Assembly (NCBI RefSeq): GCF_024505145.1
Contig: NZ_JANIAA010000016.1
Coordinates: forward strand, 62,001-126,000
Source of the DNA: Streptomyces rugosispiralis
GTDB lineage: Bacteria > Actinomycetota > Actinomycetes > Streptomycetales > Streptomycetaceae
Reading direction: 5' to 3'
Length of the DNA: 64,000 bases
Below are positions 27,574-34,445 of this stretch, piece after piece. The first letter of the stretch is position 1, and every line of letters starts with the position of its first letter. The notes below the pieces were generated by a model. It did not search any database. It was given only the letters and a program-made list of their open reading frames with translations, and was not told where the DNA came from. The position numbers and the translations under genes were made by a program.

Positions 27574-27954
27574 ATGGGGACCAAGCAGTACACGGGCTCG
27601 CCCGAGGACGCCGATCTGATGCGCGCGGACTCGTTGGCGCGGGAGATCTTCGCGGATGTCGCCAACAAGTGGGCGTTCCTGATCATCGAGTTCCTCGGTG
27701 AACGCACCCTGCGCTTCAGCGAGTTGCGGAACGAGGTCGAGGGCATCAGCCACAAGATGCTCACCCAGAACCTGCGCATGCTGGAGCGCAACGGCCTGGT
27801 GGAGCGGAAGGTGCACCCCACCGTGCCGCCACGGGTCGAGTACACCCTCACCGAAGCGGGCCGGGGCCTGCGGGCGACGGTCGACGGAATGTGCGGCTGG
27901 ACGCACACCTACCTCGGTCATATCGAGGAATCCCGCCGCCGCTTCGACGCCTGA
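27574..27954 (+). CDS. HxlR family (winged-helix) transcriptional regulator
   Basis: 126 residues matching the HxlR/DUF24 family: a central winged helix with KWAFLIIEFLGERTLRFSELRNEV split over about 30-55, then SHKMLTQNLRMLERNGLV and a wing ending in RVEYTLTEAGRGL. The N-terminal Cys used by redox-sensing members is absent. The start is ATG with TAGGAG upstream. It is convergent with a RidA gene, and both genes carry the same 34-base element upstream, so the regulator probably controls itself and ridA. Confidence 0.92.
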   Translation: MGTKQYTGSPEDADLMRADSLAREIFADVANKWAFLIIEFLGERTLRFSELRNEVEGISHKMLTQNLRMLERNGLVERKVHPTVPPRVEYTLTEAGRGLRATVDGMCGWTHTYLGHIEESRRRFDA

Positions 27955-27975
27955 ACGAGCGGAGCACTCGCCGAA

Positions 27976-28014
27976 CCGCGCGGTGGCCGCACCGGGGGTC
28001 GGGCCACCGCGCGG
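27976..28014. terminator. Bidirectional terminator between HxlR and RidA genes
   Basis: A perfect 13-bp stem (27976-27988 with 28002-28014) with a 13-base loop lies in the 66-base gap between two convergent genes. Confidence 0.75.
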
Positions 28015-28020
28015 CCACGC

Positions 28021-28428
28021 TCAGTCGAGGACCGCGGTGGCCTCGATCTCGACCAGATGCTCGGGCACGTCCAGGGCCGCGACGCCCAGCAGCGTGCCCG
28101 GCGGGACCGGGGTGACCCCCAGCTTCGCGGCCGCCCGCGCGGCCCCCTCCAGGAACTGGGGCATCTTGTCGGGGGTCCAGTCGACGACGTAGACGGTCAG
28201 CTTCGCCACATCGTCGAAGGAGCCGCCGACCCCGGCCAGAGCGGTGGCGATGTTGAGGTAGCACCGCTCGACCTGAGCGGCGAGATCGCCTTCGCCGACC
28301 GTGACCCCAGCGGCGTCCCAGGCCACCTGCCCGGCGATGTGGATCAGCCTCGACCCGGTCGCGATCGACACCTGCCGGTATGCGTCGATCTCCGGCAATC
28401 CGCTGGGGTTTACCAGGGTGATGGCCAT
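28021..28428 (-). CDS. RidA/YjgF/YER057c family protein
   Basis: 135 residues, the usual length for the family. Members deaminate reactive enamine/imine intermediates or act in specialised catabolic pathways. Visible features are an N-terminal NPSGLPEIDAYRQVSIATG strand, HIAGQVAWDA, a QVERCYLNIATAL helix and a C-terminal GVAALDVPEHLVEIEATAVLD strand. The canonical RidA Arg of the substrate site (usually in a xxCRxxV motif near the C-terminus) is not present, so this is probably another Rid subgroup. The ATG at 28428 is preferred over one ten codons upstream because it lies in the family context. A 34-base HxlR-type element lies just upstream. Confidence 0.9.
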   Translation of the reverse strand: MAITLVNPSGLPEIDAYRQVSIATGSRLIHIAGQVAWDAAGVTVGEGDLAAQVERCYLNIATALAGVGGSFDDVAKLTVYVVDWTPDKMPQFLEGAARAAAKLGVTPVPPGTLLGVAALDVPEHLVEIEATAVLD

Positions 28429-28466
28429 ACTGCCTGCCTTCTCGTCATGGGAGCGCATGGGCTCGC

Positions 28467-28500
28467 GCTCTCTTGTGGTTACTCGGAAACCGTAGGAGAG
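28467..28500. promoter_or_regulatory. Candidate HxlR operator, copy 2 (upstream of RidA gene)
   Basis: Same 34-base element as at 27533-27566, differing at four positions. One arm is CTCTCTTGTGGTT and the other, read in reverse, is CTCTCCTACGGTT. It sits 39 bases before the RidA start, which indicates control by the neighbouring HxlR protein. Confidence 0.65.
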
Positions 28501-28642
28501 CGAACTCTGACATGGAAGAACGCACTTTTCGGTGACCGAGGAACCTTTTGGTGACCGACGGGGTGAAGTGGCTCGCGTAGCTGTTGCGCGGACGTCCGGC
28601 CTTCCGGGCTTGTCATGTACGGGCTACAGTGCGGGAAATGCG

Positions 28643-28656
28643 TGGGAGCGCTCCCA
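28643..28656. promoter_or_regulatory. CebR operator (cellobiose-responsive box)
   Basis: The perfect 14-bp palindrome TGGGAGCGCTCCCA is the established binding site of the LacI-family cello-oligosaccharide repressor CebR in Streptomyces. It lies 45 bases upstream of the secreted Cip1-like gene, so that gene is expected to be induced on cellulose-derived sugars. Confidence 0.88.
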
Positions 28657-28701
28657 AGCTCCAGGCGCTCCCGATCCTCCCGACCAGCCGAAGGATCTCC
28701 C

Positions 28702-29490
28702 ATGACCCCCACACCACACCGCGCCCTGGCCGTCGCCGCGGTGGCCGTGGCGGTGGCGCTGACCGCCCCGGTCGCGCCACGGGCCTCGGCACGACCGGCG
28801 GCCTGCGCCGCCAACGGCTTCTGCGAGGACTTCGAGTCCCAGACCGGGACCACCCCCGCGGGCCGCTGGACCACGGCCGTCGCCAACTGCTCGGGCACCG
28901 GCACCGCCACCGTGGACACCACGACGGCGCACGGCGGCACCAAGTCGGTACGGATCACCGGCAAGGCGGGGTACTGCAACCACGCCTTCGCCGGCACCTC
29001 GCTGTCCGGCCTGCCGTCCGGCGGCGACCTCTACACCCGTTTCTGGGTCCGCCACACCACCGCGCTGCCCGCCCAGCACGTCACGTTCGCCGCCCTGCGC
29101 GACACCAACGACAGCGGCAAGGACCTGCGCATGGGCGGCCAGAACAAGGCGCTCCAGTGGAACCGCGAGTCGGACGACGCGACCCTCCCCGCCCAGAGCC
29201 CGGCGGGCGTCGCGCTCAGCACCCCGCTGCCCGTCAACACCTGGACCTGTCTGGAGTTCCGCCTCGACCGCACCGCGGGCCGCCTGGACACCTGGGTGAA
29301 CGGCGGGCTCGTCACCGGCCTGGTGGTCGACGGCACCCCGACCCAGGACGTCGACCAGCAGTGGCTGAACCGGGGCGGGTGGCGGCCCGCCCCGGCCGAT
29401 CTGCGGCTGGGCTGGGAGAGCTACGGCGAGGGCGACGACACCCTCTGGTACGACGACGTGGCCGTGGGCACCACGCGTATCGGCTGCTGA
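28702..29490 (+). CDS. Secreted Cip1-like / polysaccharide-lyase-like jelly-roll protein
   Basis: 262 residues. A Sec signal peptide (about 1-33: charged start, AVAAVAVAVALTAPV core, cleavage near ASA) precedes a mature domain with FCEDFES near its start, four visible Cys that could form disulphides (CEDF, ANCSG, GYCNH, TWTC) and beta-rich repeats such as LYTRFWVRH and WTCLEFRLDR. I recognise the pattern as that of fungal Cip1 and its streptomycete homologues, which have a beta-jelly-roll fold related to polysaccharide lyases and are co-induced with cellulases. Enzyme activity cannot be deduced. The ATG has AAGGA six bases upstream. A CebR box in the promoter supports a plant-biomass role. 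Another beta-sandwich carbohydrate-binding family remains possible. Confidence 0.75.
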   Translation: MTPTPHRALAVAAVAVAVALTAPVAPRASARPAACAANGFCEDFESQTGTTPAGRWTTAVANCSGTGTATVDTTTAHGGTKSVRITGKAGYCNHAFAGTSLSGLPSGGDLYTRFWVRHTTALPAQHVTFAALRDTNDSGKDLRMGGQNKALQWNRESDDATLPAQSPAGVALSTPLPVNTWTCLEFRLDRTAGRLDTWVNGGLVTGLVVDGTPTQDVDQQWLNRGGWRPAPADLRLGWESYGEGDDTLWYDDVAVGTTRIGC

Positions 29491-29507
29491 AGACCCGTCA
29501 GGAGGGG

Positions 29508-29524
29508 GGCCGGGGCTCCCGGCC
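29508..29524. terminator. Short hairpin between convergent secreted-protein genes
   Basis: A 7-bp stem (29508-29514 with 29518-29524) with a 3-base loop sits in the 37-base gap between two convergent genes. The stem is short, so this is a weak terminator candidate. Confidence 0.4.
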
Positions 29525-29527
29525 GGA

Positions 29528-30958
29528 TCAGGGGTTCAGGGGGAAGCCGACCGACCGGGACTTCTTCCACTCGTCGTGCTCCAGGTCCTTGGCCTCGGTG
29601 CCGTCGCCGTACAGGTCGGCCGAGCCCGCGTCGGTGATGAGCTGGGCGCGGGCGCCGGGCGCCGCGAGGTCGGGCACGTCCACCACGATCTCCCAGCCGC
29701 CCGGGTCGGCCGTCGGCAGGTCGAGCCGCTTGACCGGCTGGTGTCCGGCGACGCCGTCCCAGGAGTAGAGCGCGTACGGGGCGCTGTTGTCCTCGGCCGC
29801 CCAGGAACCGGCCACGATCAGGTACTGGCCCTTGTCGTTGCGGCGGATGTCGCGGACGCTCAGGCCCCCGAGGTCGAGGGTGATCGGGTCGCCGAAGGTG
29901 GCGTGGGTGTCCTTGTCGCCCACGGACCGGGCCAGCTCGTCGGCGTTGGTGACCGGGACCAGCAGCGCCTTGCCGCCGTCGGCGGGCGGCACCAGCGGCG
30001 CCCGGAAGCCGATGTACGCGGTGGATCCCGAGCCGGGCGCGAACTCCAGGCCCTCCACGTTGAATCCGTCGATCTGCTTGGGCGCCTGGCCGTCCGCGGT
30101 GCCCTTGGCGAAGCCGAGCCGGTCGCCGTTGGCCTTGTCCCAGTCCACCAGGTCGTCGCGCAGGCCCTGGTACGAACCGTCGACCTCGAGGTCGGTGTCG
30201 GCGCCCGAACCGGAGACGGTGGTGGTGAAGAGGGTGAAGCGATCCTCCTTCGGCTCACCGTCCTTGTTGTTGCCCAGCGAGCCGGTCCAGTAGATGGTGT
30301 CGCCGACGCGGGCCGCGCCCTCGATGTCGATCTCCTTGCCGGCGTCCAGGTCGGAGCCGACGTCCCAGGTGCGCACCGGCGCGCCGGACGCGTCGCGCCG
30401 GTACAGGCGCAGCACGTTGGACTCGTCGTCGGCGACGACCATGTAGCCGCCGCCGACGTCCACGGCGGCGGAGGAGTCGCTGGAGCCGGTCAGGTAGCGG
30501 GTGTCCGCGGCGTTCTGGACTGAGCCGGAGGCCGCGTAGTGCAGGGTGGTGGTGGCGCTCTTGCCGCCGAGGCCGGTCACCTTGAGGGTGAGGTCGGTGT
30601 AGCCCTTGCCGCGCGCCTGTACGGCCACCTCGCGGGTGGCGCCGGTGCCGCTCACCGTGACGTCCCCGGTCCGGGCGACCGAGCCGTGGGTGGTGGCGGT
30701 GGTGGACACGGTCAGCGCGCCCGCGTCGGCGCCGCTCTGGCCGACCTTCACGGTCACCGTCGGGTCGCCGGTGGCGCCGACGGCGCCGGACAGGTACGAG
30801 GTGGTGAGCTTGATGGTCGGCGTGCCGTAGCCCGCGCTCCCGGCCATCGCGGAGCCCGGGAGCGCGGACAGCGTCACGGCGCCGGCCACGAGCGCCAGCG
30901 CGGCGGCGGGGAGGACCCGGCGGGTACGGCGCGGGGGAGCGGCATGGGACGGGACCAT
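29528..30958 (-). CDS. Secreted protein, DUF3616-like beta-propeller
   Basis: 476 residues; the ATG at 30958 is chosen because GAAGGG lies upstream and the signal peptide begins there (RRTRRVLPAAALALVAGA, cleavage near AMA). After a roughly 120-residue Ser/Thr/Gly-rich Ig-like segment, the protein contains a propeller-like region with MVVADDESNVLRLYRR, GKEIDIEGAARVGDTIYWTGS and FNVEGLEFAPG, which is the typical look of DUF3616 proteins. Its function is unknown; acidic loop motifs suggest Ca2+-stabilised extracellular activity. Upstream on the same strand are two GTTCATG direct repeats (31040-31046 and 31057-31063 on the other strand). Confidence 0.78.
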   Translation of the reverse strand: MVPSHAAPPRRTRRVLPAAALALVAGAVTLSALPGSAMAGSAGYGTPTIKLTTSYLSGAVGATGDPTVTVKVGQSGADAGALTVSTTATTHGSVARTGDVTVSGTGATREVAVQARGKGYTDLTLKVTGLGGKSATTTLHYAASGSVQNAADTRYLTGSSDSSAAVDVGGGYMVVADDESNVLRLYRRDASGAPVRTWDVGSDLDAGKEIDIEGAARVGDTIYWTGSLGNNKDGEPKEDRFTLFTTTVSGSGADTDLEVDGSYQGLRDDLVDWDKANGDRLGFAKGTADGQAPKQIDGFNVEGLEFAPGSGSTAYIGFRAPLVPPADGGKALLVPVTNADELARSVGDKDTHATFGDPITLDLGGLSVRDIRRNDKGQYLIVAGSWAAEDNSAPYALYSWDGVAGHQPVKRLDLPTADPGGWEIVVDVPDLAAPGARAQLITDAGSADLYGDGTEAKDLEHDEWKKSRSVGFPLNP

Positions 30959-31096
30959 GGTGAGTACCCTTCGTCGGCTGCGGGGCCGGTCGGCGGACCG
31001 GCACACCGCCCTGACGATGGATCATCTACATGGCCTGAGCATGAACGATCATCGAACATGAACCGCTCACGGCCCGTGGACTCCCGCGACTCCCGG

Positions 31097-31174
31097 CCCA
31101 CGGGCCCGTCGCCGTCAGCAGACCCCGTCGCCCGGCCCACGGGTCCACCGCCGTCAGCAGACCCCGTCGCCCGG
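31097..31174. repeat. Two-copy 39-bp tandem repeat covering the 3' end of the YeeE gene
   Basis: 31097-31135 and 31136-31174 match at almost every position (they differ only in the first 14 bases). The second copy includes the stop codon and last codons of the YeeE gene, so the first copy is a duplication of that gene's tail. Confidence 0.85.
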
Positions 31175-32434
31175 CTTGGGGTTCCCGAGCCCGAAGAACG
31201 GCCGCACCTTCAGCCCGGCCCAGGTGCCGAGGAGGGCGAAGGCACCCCAGACCCAGCCGTGCAGGCTGCCGGAGGCGATGCCCGCGAGGTAGGCGCCGAT
31301 GTTGCAGCCGCCCGCCAGCCGGGCACCGATGCCCATCAGCACCCCGCCGAGCACCGCCGCGGTCGCGGTACGCCACGGCACGCCGCGGTGCAGGGTCCAG
31401 GTGCCGCCGAGCGCCGCGGCGACCGCCGCGCCGATCATGATGCCGATGTCGGTGAGGCTGGTCTTGTCGGCGAGCACGGGCCCCGCGAGCATCTCCTTGT
31501 TCCCGGGCTGCTGCCACCAGCTCCAGCTCTCCGGGTGGCCGCCGAGCGCGCGTACCAGCTCCGAACCCCACAGGCTGAAGGCACTGGTGACGCCCCACGC
31601 GCCACCGGAGACGAGCAGCACACCCGCGCCCAGCACGGCCAGCGCCAGCGCGCCGACCGCCAGCGGCCAGGAGCCGCGCAGCACCCGGGCGGCGGCACCG
31701 CGCGCGGAGGGCACCGGACCGATCGGCGGCGGGTTGCGGCGGGCCTGGACGCGCCGGCTGACCAGGACGATGGCGGCGAGCACGAGGATGGTCACCGCCC
31801 AGGAGCCGAACCAGCCGATGTGGTCCGCCATGACGACCGGCTCCAGCGAGGGCAGGTCCTTCCACAGGTCGAACTGCCAGGCGGCCAGGGTGGCGCCGCC
31901 GATGAAGCCGCCGAGCGTGAGCACGATCGACGTCTGTCCCGCGCCGACCGCGAAGAGGGTGCCGGAGGCGCAGGCGCCACCGAGCTGCATGCCGACGGCG
32001 AAGAGGAACGAGCCGATCAGCAACCCGAGCCCCAGCGGCCCGGCCGAGGGCGCCGGTACGGACCCGAACAGCCCGGTCTTGGTGCCGATGAGCAGGGCGA
32101 ACAGCGTGGCCGTGGTGGAGAGCAGCAGGGTGTGGGCGCGCAGCCCGGTGCCGTTGCCGACTGCCACGAGCTGCCGCCAGGCGGAGGTGAAGCCGAACCG
32201 GGAGTGGAAGAGGGCGACGCCCAAGGCGAGGCCGAGCAGCAGCAGGACGCCGGGCTTGGCCCCGTGGGCGGACCATACGTACGCGGTCAGCGCCGCGGCG
32301 AGCAGCCCGGACACGGCGAGCGGCACCGGCCGCACCGGCGGCGCGGCGGGCGCCTCCGGCCGCGGCACGGAGGTGGGGGAGGGGGACAGCAATGAGGCGG
32401 TCTTCGGCGCCTCGGCGGGCGGGGCGGTGGTCAC
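31154..32434 (-). CDS. YeeE/YedE (TsuA-type) sulfur-compound transporter
   Basis: 426 residues from a GTG start with GGAG seven bases upstream. It is an all-membrane protein with about nine to twelve hydrophobic segments. Two hallmark Cys motifs of the YeeE/TsuA family are visible, GGACASGTLFAVGAG and LAGGCNIGAYLAGI; in thiosulfate transporters of this family such Cys residues relay the substrate through the pore. The likely substrate is therefore thiosulfate or a related sulfur species. A 27-codon Cys-containing open frame lies 112 bases upstream and may form a cysteine-responsive leader. No TusA/YeeD partner gene is adjacent in this window. Confidence 0.92.
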   Translation of the reverse strand: MTTAPPAEAPKTASLLSPSPTSVPRPEAPAAPPVRPVPLAVSGLLAAALTAYVWSAHGAKPGVLLLLGLALGVALFHSRFGFTSAWRQLVAVGNGTGLRAHTLLLSTTATLFALLIGTKTGLFGSVPAPSAGPLGLGLLIGSFLFAVGMQLGGACASGTLFAVGAGQTSIVLTLGGFIGGATLAAWQFDLWKDLPSLEPVVMADHIGWFGSWAVTILVLAAIVLVSRRVQARRNPPPIGPVPSARGAAARVLRGSWPLAVGALALAVLGAGVLLVSGGAWGVTSAFSLWGSELVRALGGHPESWSWWQQPGNKEMLAGPVLADKTSLTDIGIMIGAAVAAALGGTWTLHRGVPWRTATAAVLGGVLMGIGARLAGGCNIGAYLAGIASGSLHGWVWGAFALLGTWAGLKVRPFFGLGNPKPGDGVC

Positions 32435-32545
32435 GTGCGGACTCCGGAGAGGTGGGAGAGGGGATGACGCTGAGCGGGAGGGCCCGGCCGGGCGGCGCGG
32501 CGCCAAGGCGGCGGCGCGCGGTGGGGGAAACCGGCTGGTCCCGGC

Positions 32546-32629
32546 TCAGCGGCGACAGAGGCCGTCGTCGACGCACCACGCCGAGCTCGCGAACAGCGCG
32601 AGACAGAGCAGACGGGCGGGTGCGGACAT
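32546..32629 (-). CDS. Short upstream peptide (27 aa, three Cys), candidate leader of the YeeE gene
   Basis: An ATG frame on the minus strand encodes 27 residues with Cys at positions 9, 19 and 25 and ends CRR-stop. The initiation region reads CCTGGAACGC before the ATG. It lies between the FadR-type gene and the YeeE gene, and two GC palindromes (32482-32493 and 32494-32504) lie between it and the YeeE start. Cys-rich upstream frames that attenuate sulfur-assimilation genes are known in actinobacteria, so a cysteine-sensing leader is plausible. It could also be a chance frame; expression is not shown by sequence alone. Confidence 0.45.
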   Translation of the reverse strand: MSAPARLLCLALFASSAWCVDDGLCRR

Positions 32630-32722
32630 GCGTTCCAGGATATGGTCCGGGTTTCAAGAAGTGGACCCCGGTCTCACCATGCGGGCTGTGGAGTCGGCCA
32701 CAGACGCGGAGGGCGCCTCGGG

Positions 32723-33484
32723 TCAGCCGTCCTCGCCCCGCTCGGCGGTGTCCGCGAGGCCGACGTACATCGAGTGGTGCAGCTCCGCCACATGGTCCCG
32801 GAGGAGGGTGGCCGCCGATGTGGCGTCCCGCGCGGCGAGCGCGGCCCTGATGGCCTTGTGCTGCTCGTTGCTGCCGCGGAGGTAGTCCAGCGGATACGGC
32901 AGGAAGTACGCGTACAGCTCCCCGGTGACCCGCTCGTACATCCCCAGCGCCGAGGGCAGCCCGGCGCCCTCGGCGAGGGCCAGGTGGAACCGCTTGTCGC
33001 CGGCGTGGAACTCGGCCCAGCTCCCGGCCGCGTCCATCTCCCGGACGCACTCGTCCAGCCGGTCGAGTCCCGGCTGGTCCAGCCGCTCGGCGGCCAGCTG
33101 CGCGAACCCGGCCTCCAGTACGATGCGCTCGTCGATCAGCCGGTGCACCCGTTCGCTGTCCTCCCGGTACGCGGCCACCTGCGCCACGGTGCGGCGGCGC
33201 GGCCGCTCCGCGATGAAGGTGCCGCCCGTACGCCCAGGGCGGCGCTGGACGACGCCCTCGCGCTCCAGGGTGCCGAGGGCCCGGCGGACGGTGATCTCGC
33301 CGACCCCGAGCGCCGCCGCCGTGGCCTGGACGTTGGGCAGCCGCTCGCCGGGCGCCAGCAGGCCCAGGTCCACCGCCAGCGAGATCCGGGCCCGTACGGT
33401 GTCGACGGCGCTGGTGCGGCGGATCGCGGCGAGGGCGCTGCTGGTCAGGGCGCTCGGTGCGCCGGACGGTTCCTGGGTCGCCAT
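32723..33484 (-). CDS. GntR family regulator, FadR/FCD subfamily
   Basis: 253 residues. The N-terminal winged helix (about 30-95) shows RISLAVDLGLLAPGERLP, then LGVGEITVRRALGTLEREGVV. The C-terminal half is an all-helical FCD domain with the metal/ligand residues expected in the family (for example FHAGDKRFHLALAE, and LLRDHVAELHH near the end). It is divergent from the nitrilase-permease operon across a 157-base gap and is the obvious candidate regulator of that operon. The SD-like GAGGGA abuts the ATG with almost no spacing, which is unusual. Confidence 0.93.
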   Translation of the reverse strand: MATQEPSGAPSALTSSALAAIRRTSAVDTVRARISLAVDLGLLAPGERLPNVQATAAALGVGEITVRRALGTLEREGVVQRRPGRTGGTFIAERPRRRTVAQVAAYREDSERVHRLIDERIVLEAGFAQLAAERLDQPGLDRLDECVREMDAAGSWAEFHAGDKRFHLALAEGAGLPSALGMYERVTGELYAYFLPYPLDYLRGSNEQHKAIRAALAARDATSAATLLRDHVAELHHSMYVGLADTAERGEDG

Positions 33485-33641
33485 TCCCTCAGCCTAGGCA
33501 CCCCGCCCCGCGGCCTCCCCGCGGTCCTCGTACGGGGGCCGCCGCTTTGCGGAACCGTGACCTCCGGGGGTTTACCTGATCAAAGTGAGCATGTTTTCAT
33601 GGCTCGCATTCGCCCCTGGACGCCCACTGTCGAAGGCACTG

Positions 33642-34445
33642 ATGAAGATCTCCGGACTGCAGACGGCGGGAACGCCCGGCGACGTCGACGCCAACCTCCG
33701 CGAACTGGACGCGGCGTGCCGCCGGGCCCGTGCCGAAGGCGCCGAACTCCTGATCACCACCGAGCTGTTCGTCACCGGCTACGACATCGGCGACACCGTC
33801 CGGGACCTGGCCCGCACCGATCTGCTCCCCCCGGCCCAGGAGATCGCCGCCGCCCACGGCATCGCGCTCGTCCTCGGAGCCCCCGAGTACGACGACGGCG
33901 CCTACTACAACAGCGCCTTCTTCATCGACCCGGCCGGAGCGATCCTCGGCCGCCACCGCAAGACCCATCTCTTCGGCGATCTCGACCGCAGGTACTTCAC
34001 ACCGGGCGACCGGACCCCTTCCGTCATCGACTACGCGGGCCTCCGGATCGCCATGCTGATCTGCTACGACGTGGAGTTCCCCGAGAACGTACGGGCCGCC
34101 GCCCTCGCCGGGGCGGACCTCGTCGCGGTCCCGACCGCCCAGATGCAACCGTACGAGTTCATCGCCGAGCACCTGCTGAGGGTGCGTGCCTGGGAAAACC
34201 AGATCTACATCGCCTACGTCAACCATGACGGCGACGAGGGTTCACTGCGCTACGTCGGCCGCAGCTCCATCGTGAGCCCGTCGGCGACCGTGCTGGACAG
34301 CGTCGAACACGGCAACCGGCTGCTCCTCGCCACCGTGCAACCGCACACGGTCCGGGAAGCGCGCAAGGCCAATCCGTATCTGGCCGACCTCCGGCCAGAC
34401 CTCTTCACCCCGTCCGCCCGCGCCACCAAGGACCCGTCATGCTGA
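33642..34445 (+). CDS. Nitrilase-superfamily amidase (carbon-nitrogen hydrolase)
   Basis: 267 residues. The ATG at 33642 is chosen because GAAGG lies five bases upstream; an in-frame GTG at 33585 lacks a ribosome binding site. The Glu-Lys-Cys triad of the superfamily is visible: Glu in LLITTELFVTGYDI, Lys in GRHRKTHLFGD and Cys in MLICYDVEFPENVRAA. The family hydrolyses aliphatic amides, nitriles or carbamoyl groups. The gene overlaps the downstream permease by seven bases and is divergent from a FadR-type regulator, so it is probably a catabolic amidase for an imported amine or amide. Hydrolysis of 4-guanidinobutanamide (arginine oxidation route) is one candidate. Confidence 0.9.
   Translation: MKISGLQTAGTPGDVDANLRELDAACRRARAEGAELLITTELFVTGYDIGDTVRDLARTDLLPPAQEIAAAHGIALVLGAPEYDDGAYYNSAFFIDPAGAILGRHRKTHLFGDLDRRYFTPGDRTPSVIDYAGLRIAMLICYDVEFPENVRAAALAGADLVAVPTAQMQPYEFIAEHLLRVRAWENQIYIAYVNHDGDEGSLRYVGRSSIVSPSATVLDSVEHGNRLLLATVQPHTVREARKANPYLADLRPDLFTPSARATKDPSC

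Noticed and set aside
31040..31063. PHO box before the DUF3616-like gene
   Set aside because: Units resemble GTTCA half-sites, but spacing is 17 rather than 11 bases and flanking positions do not fit, so I list it only as an unexplained repeat.
33585..33641. Earlier GTG start for the nitrilase
   Set aside because: No ribosome binding site and no family similarity in the added residues; ATG at 33642 has GAAGG at good spacing.
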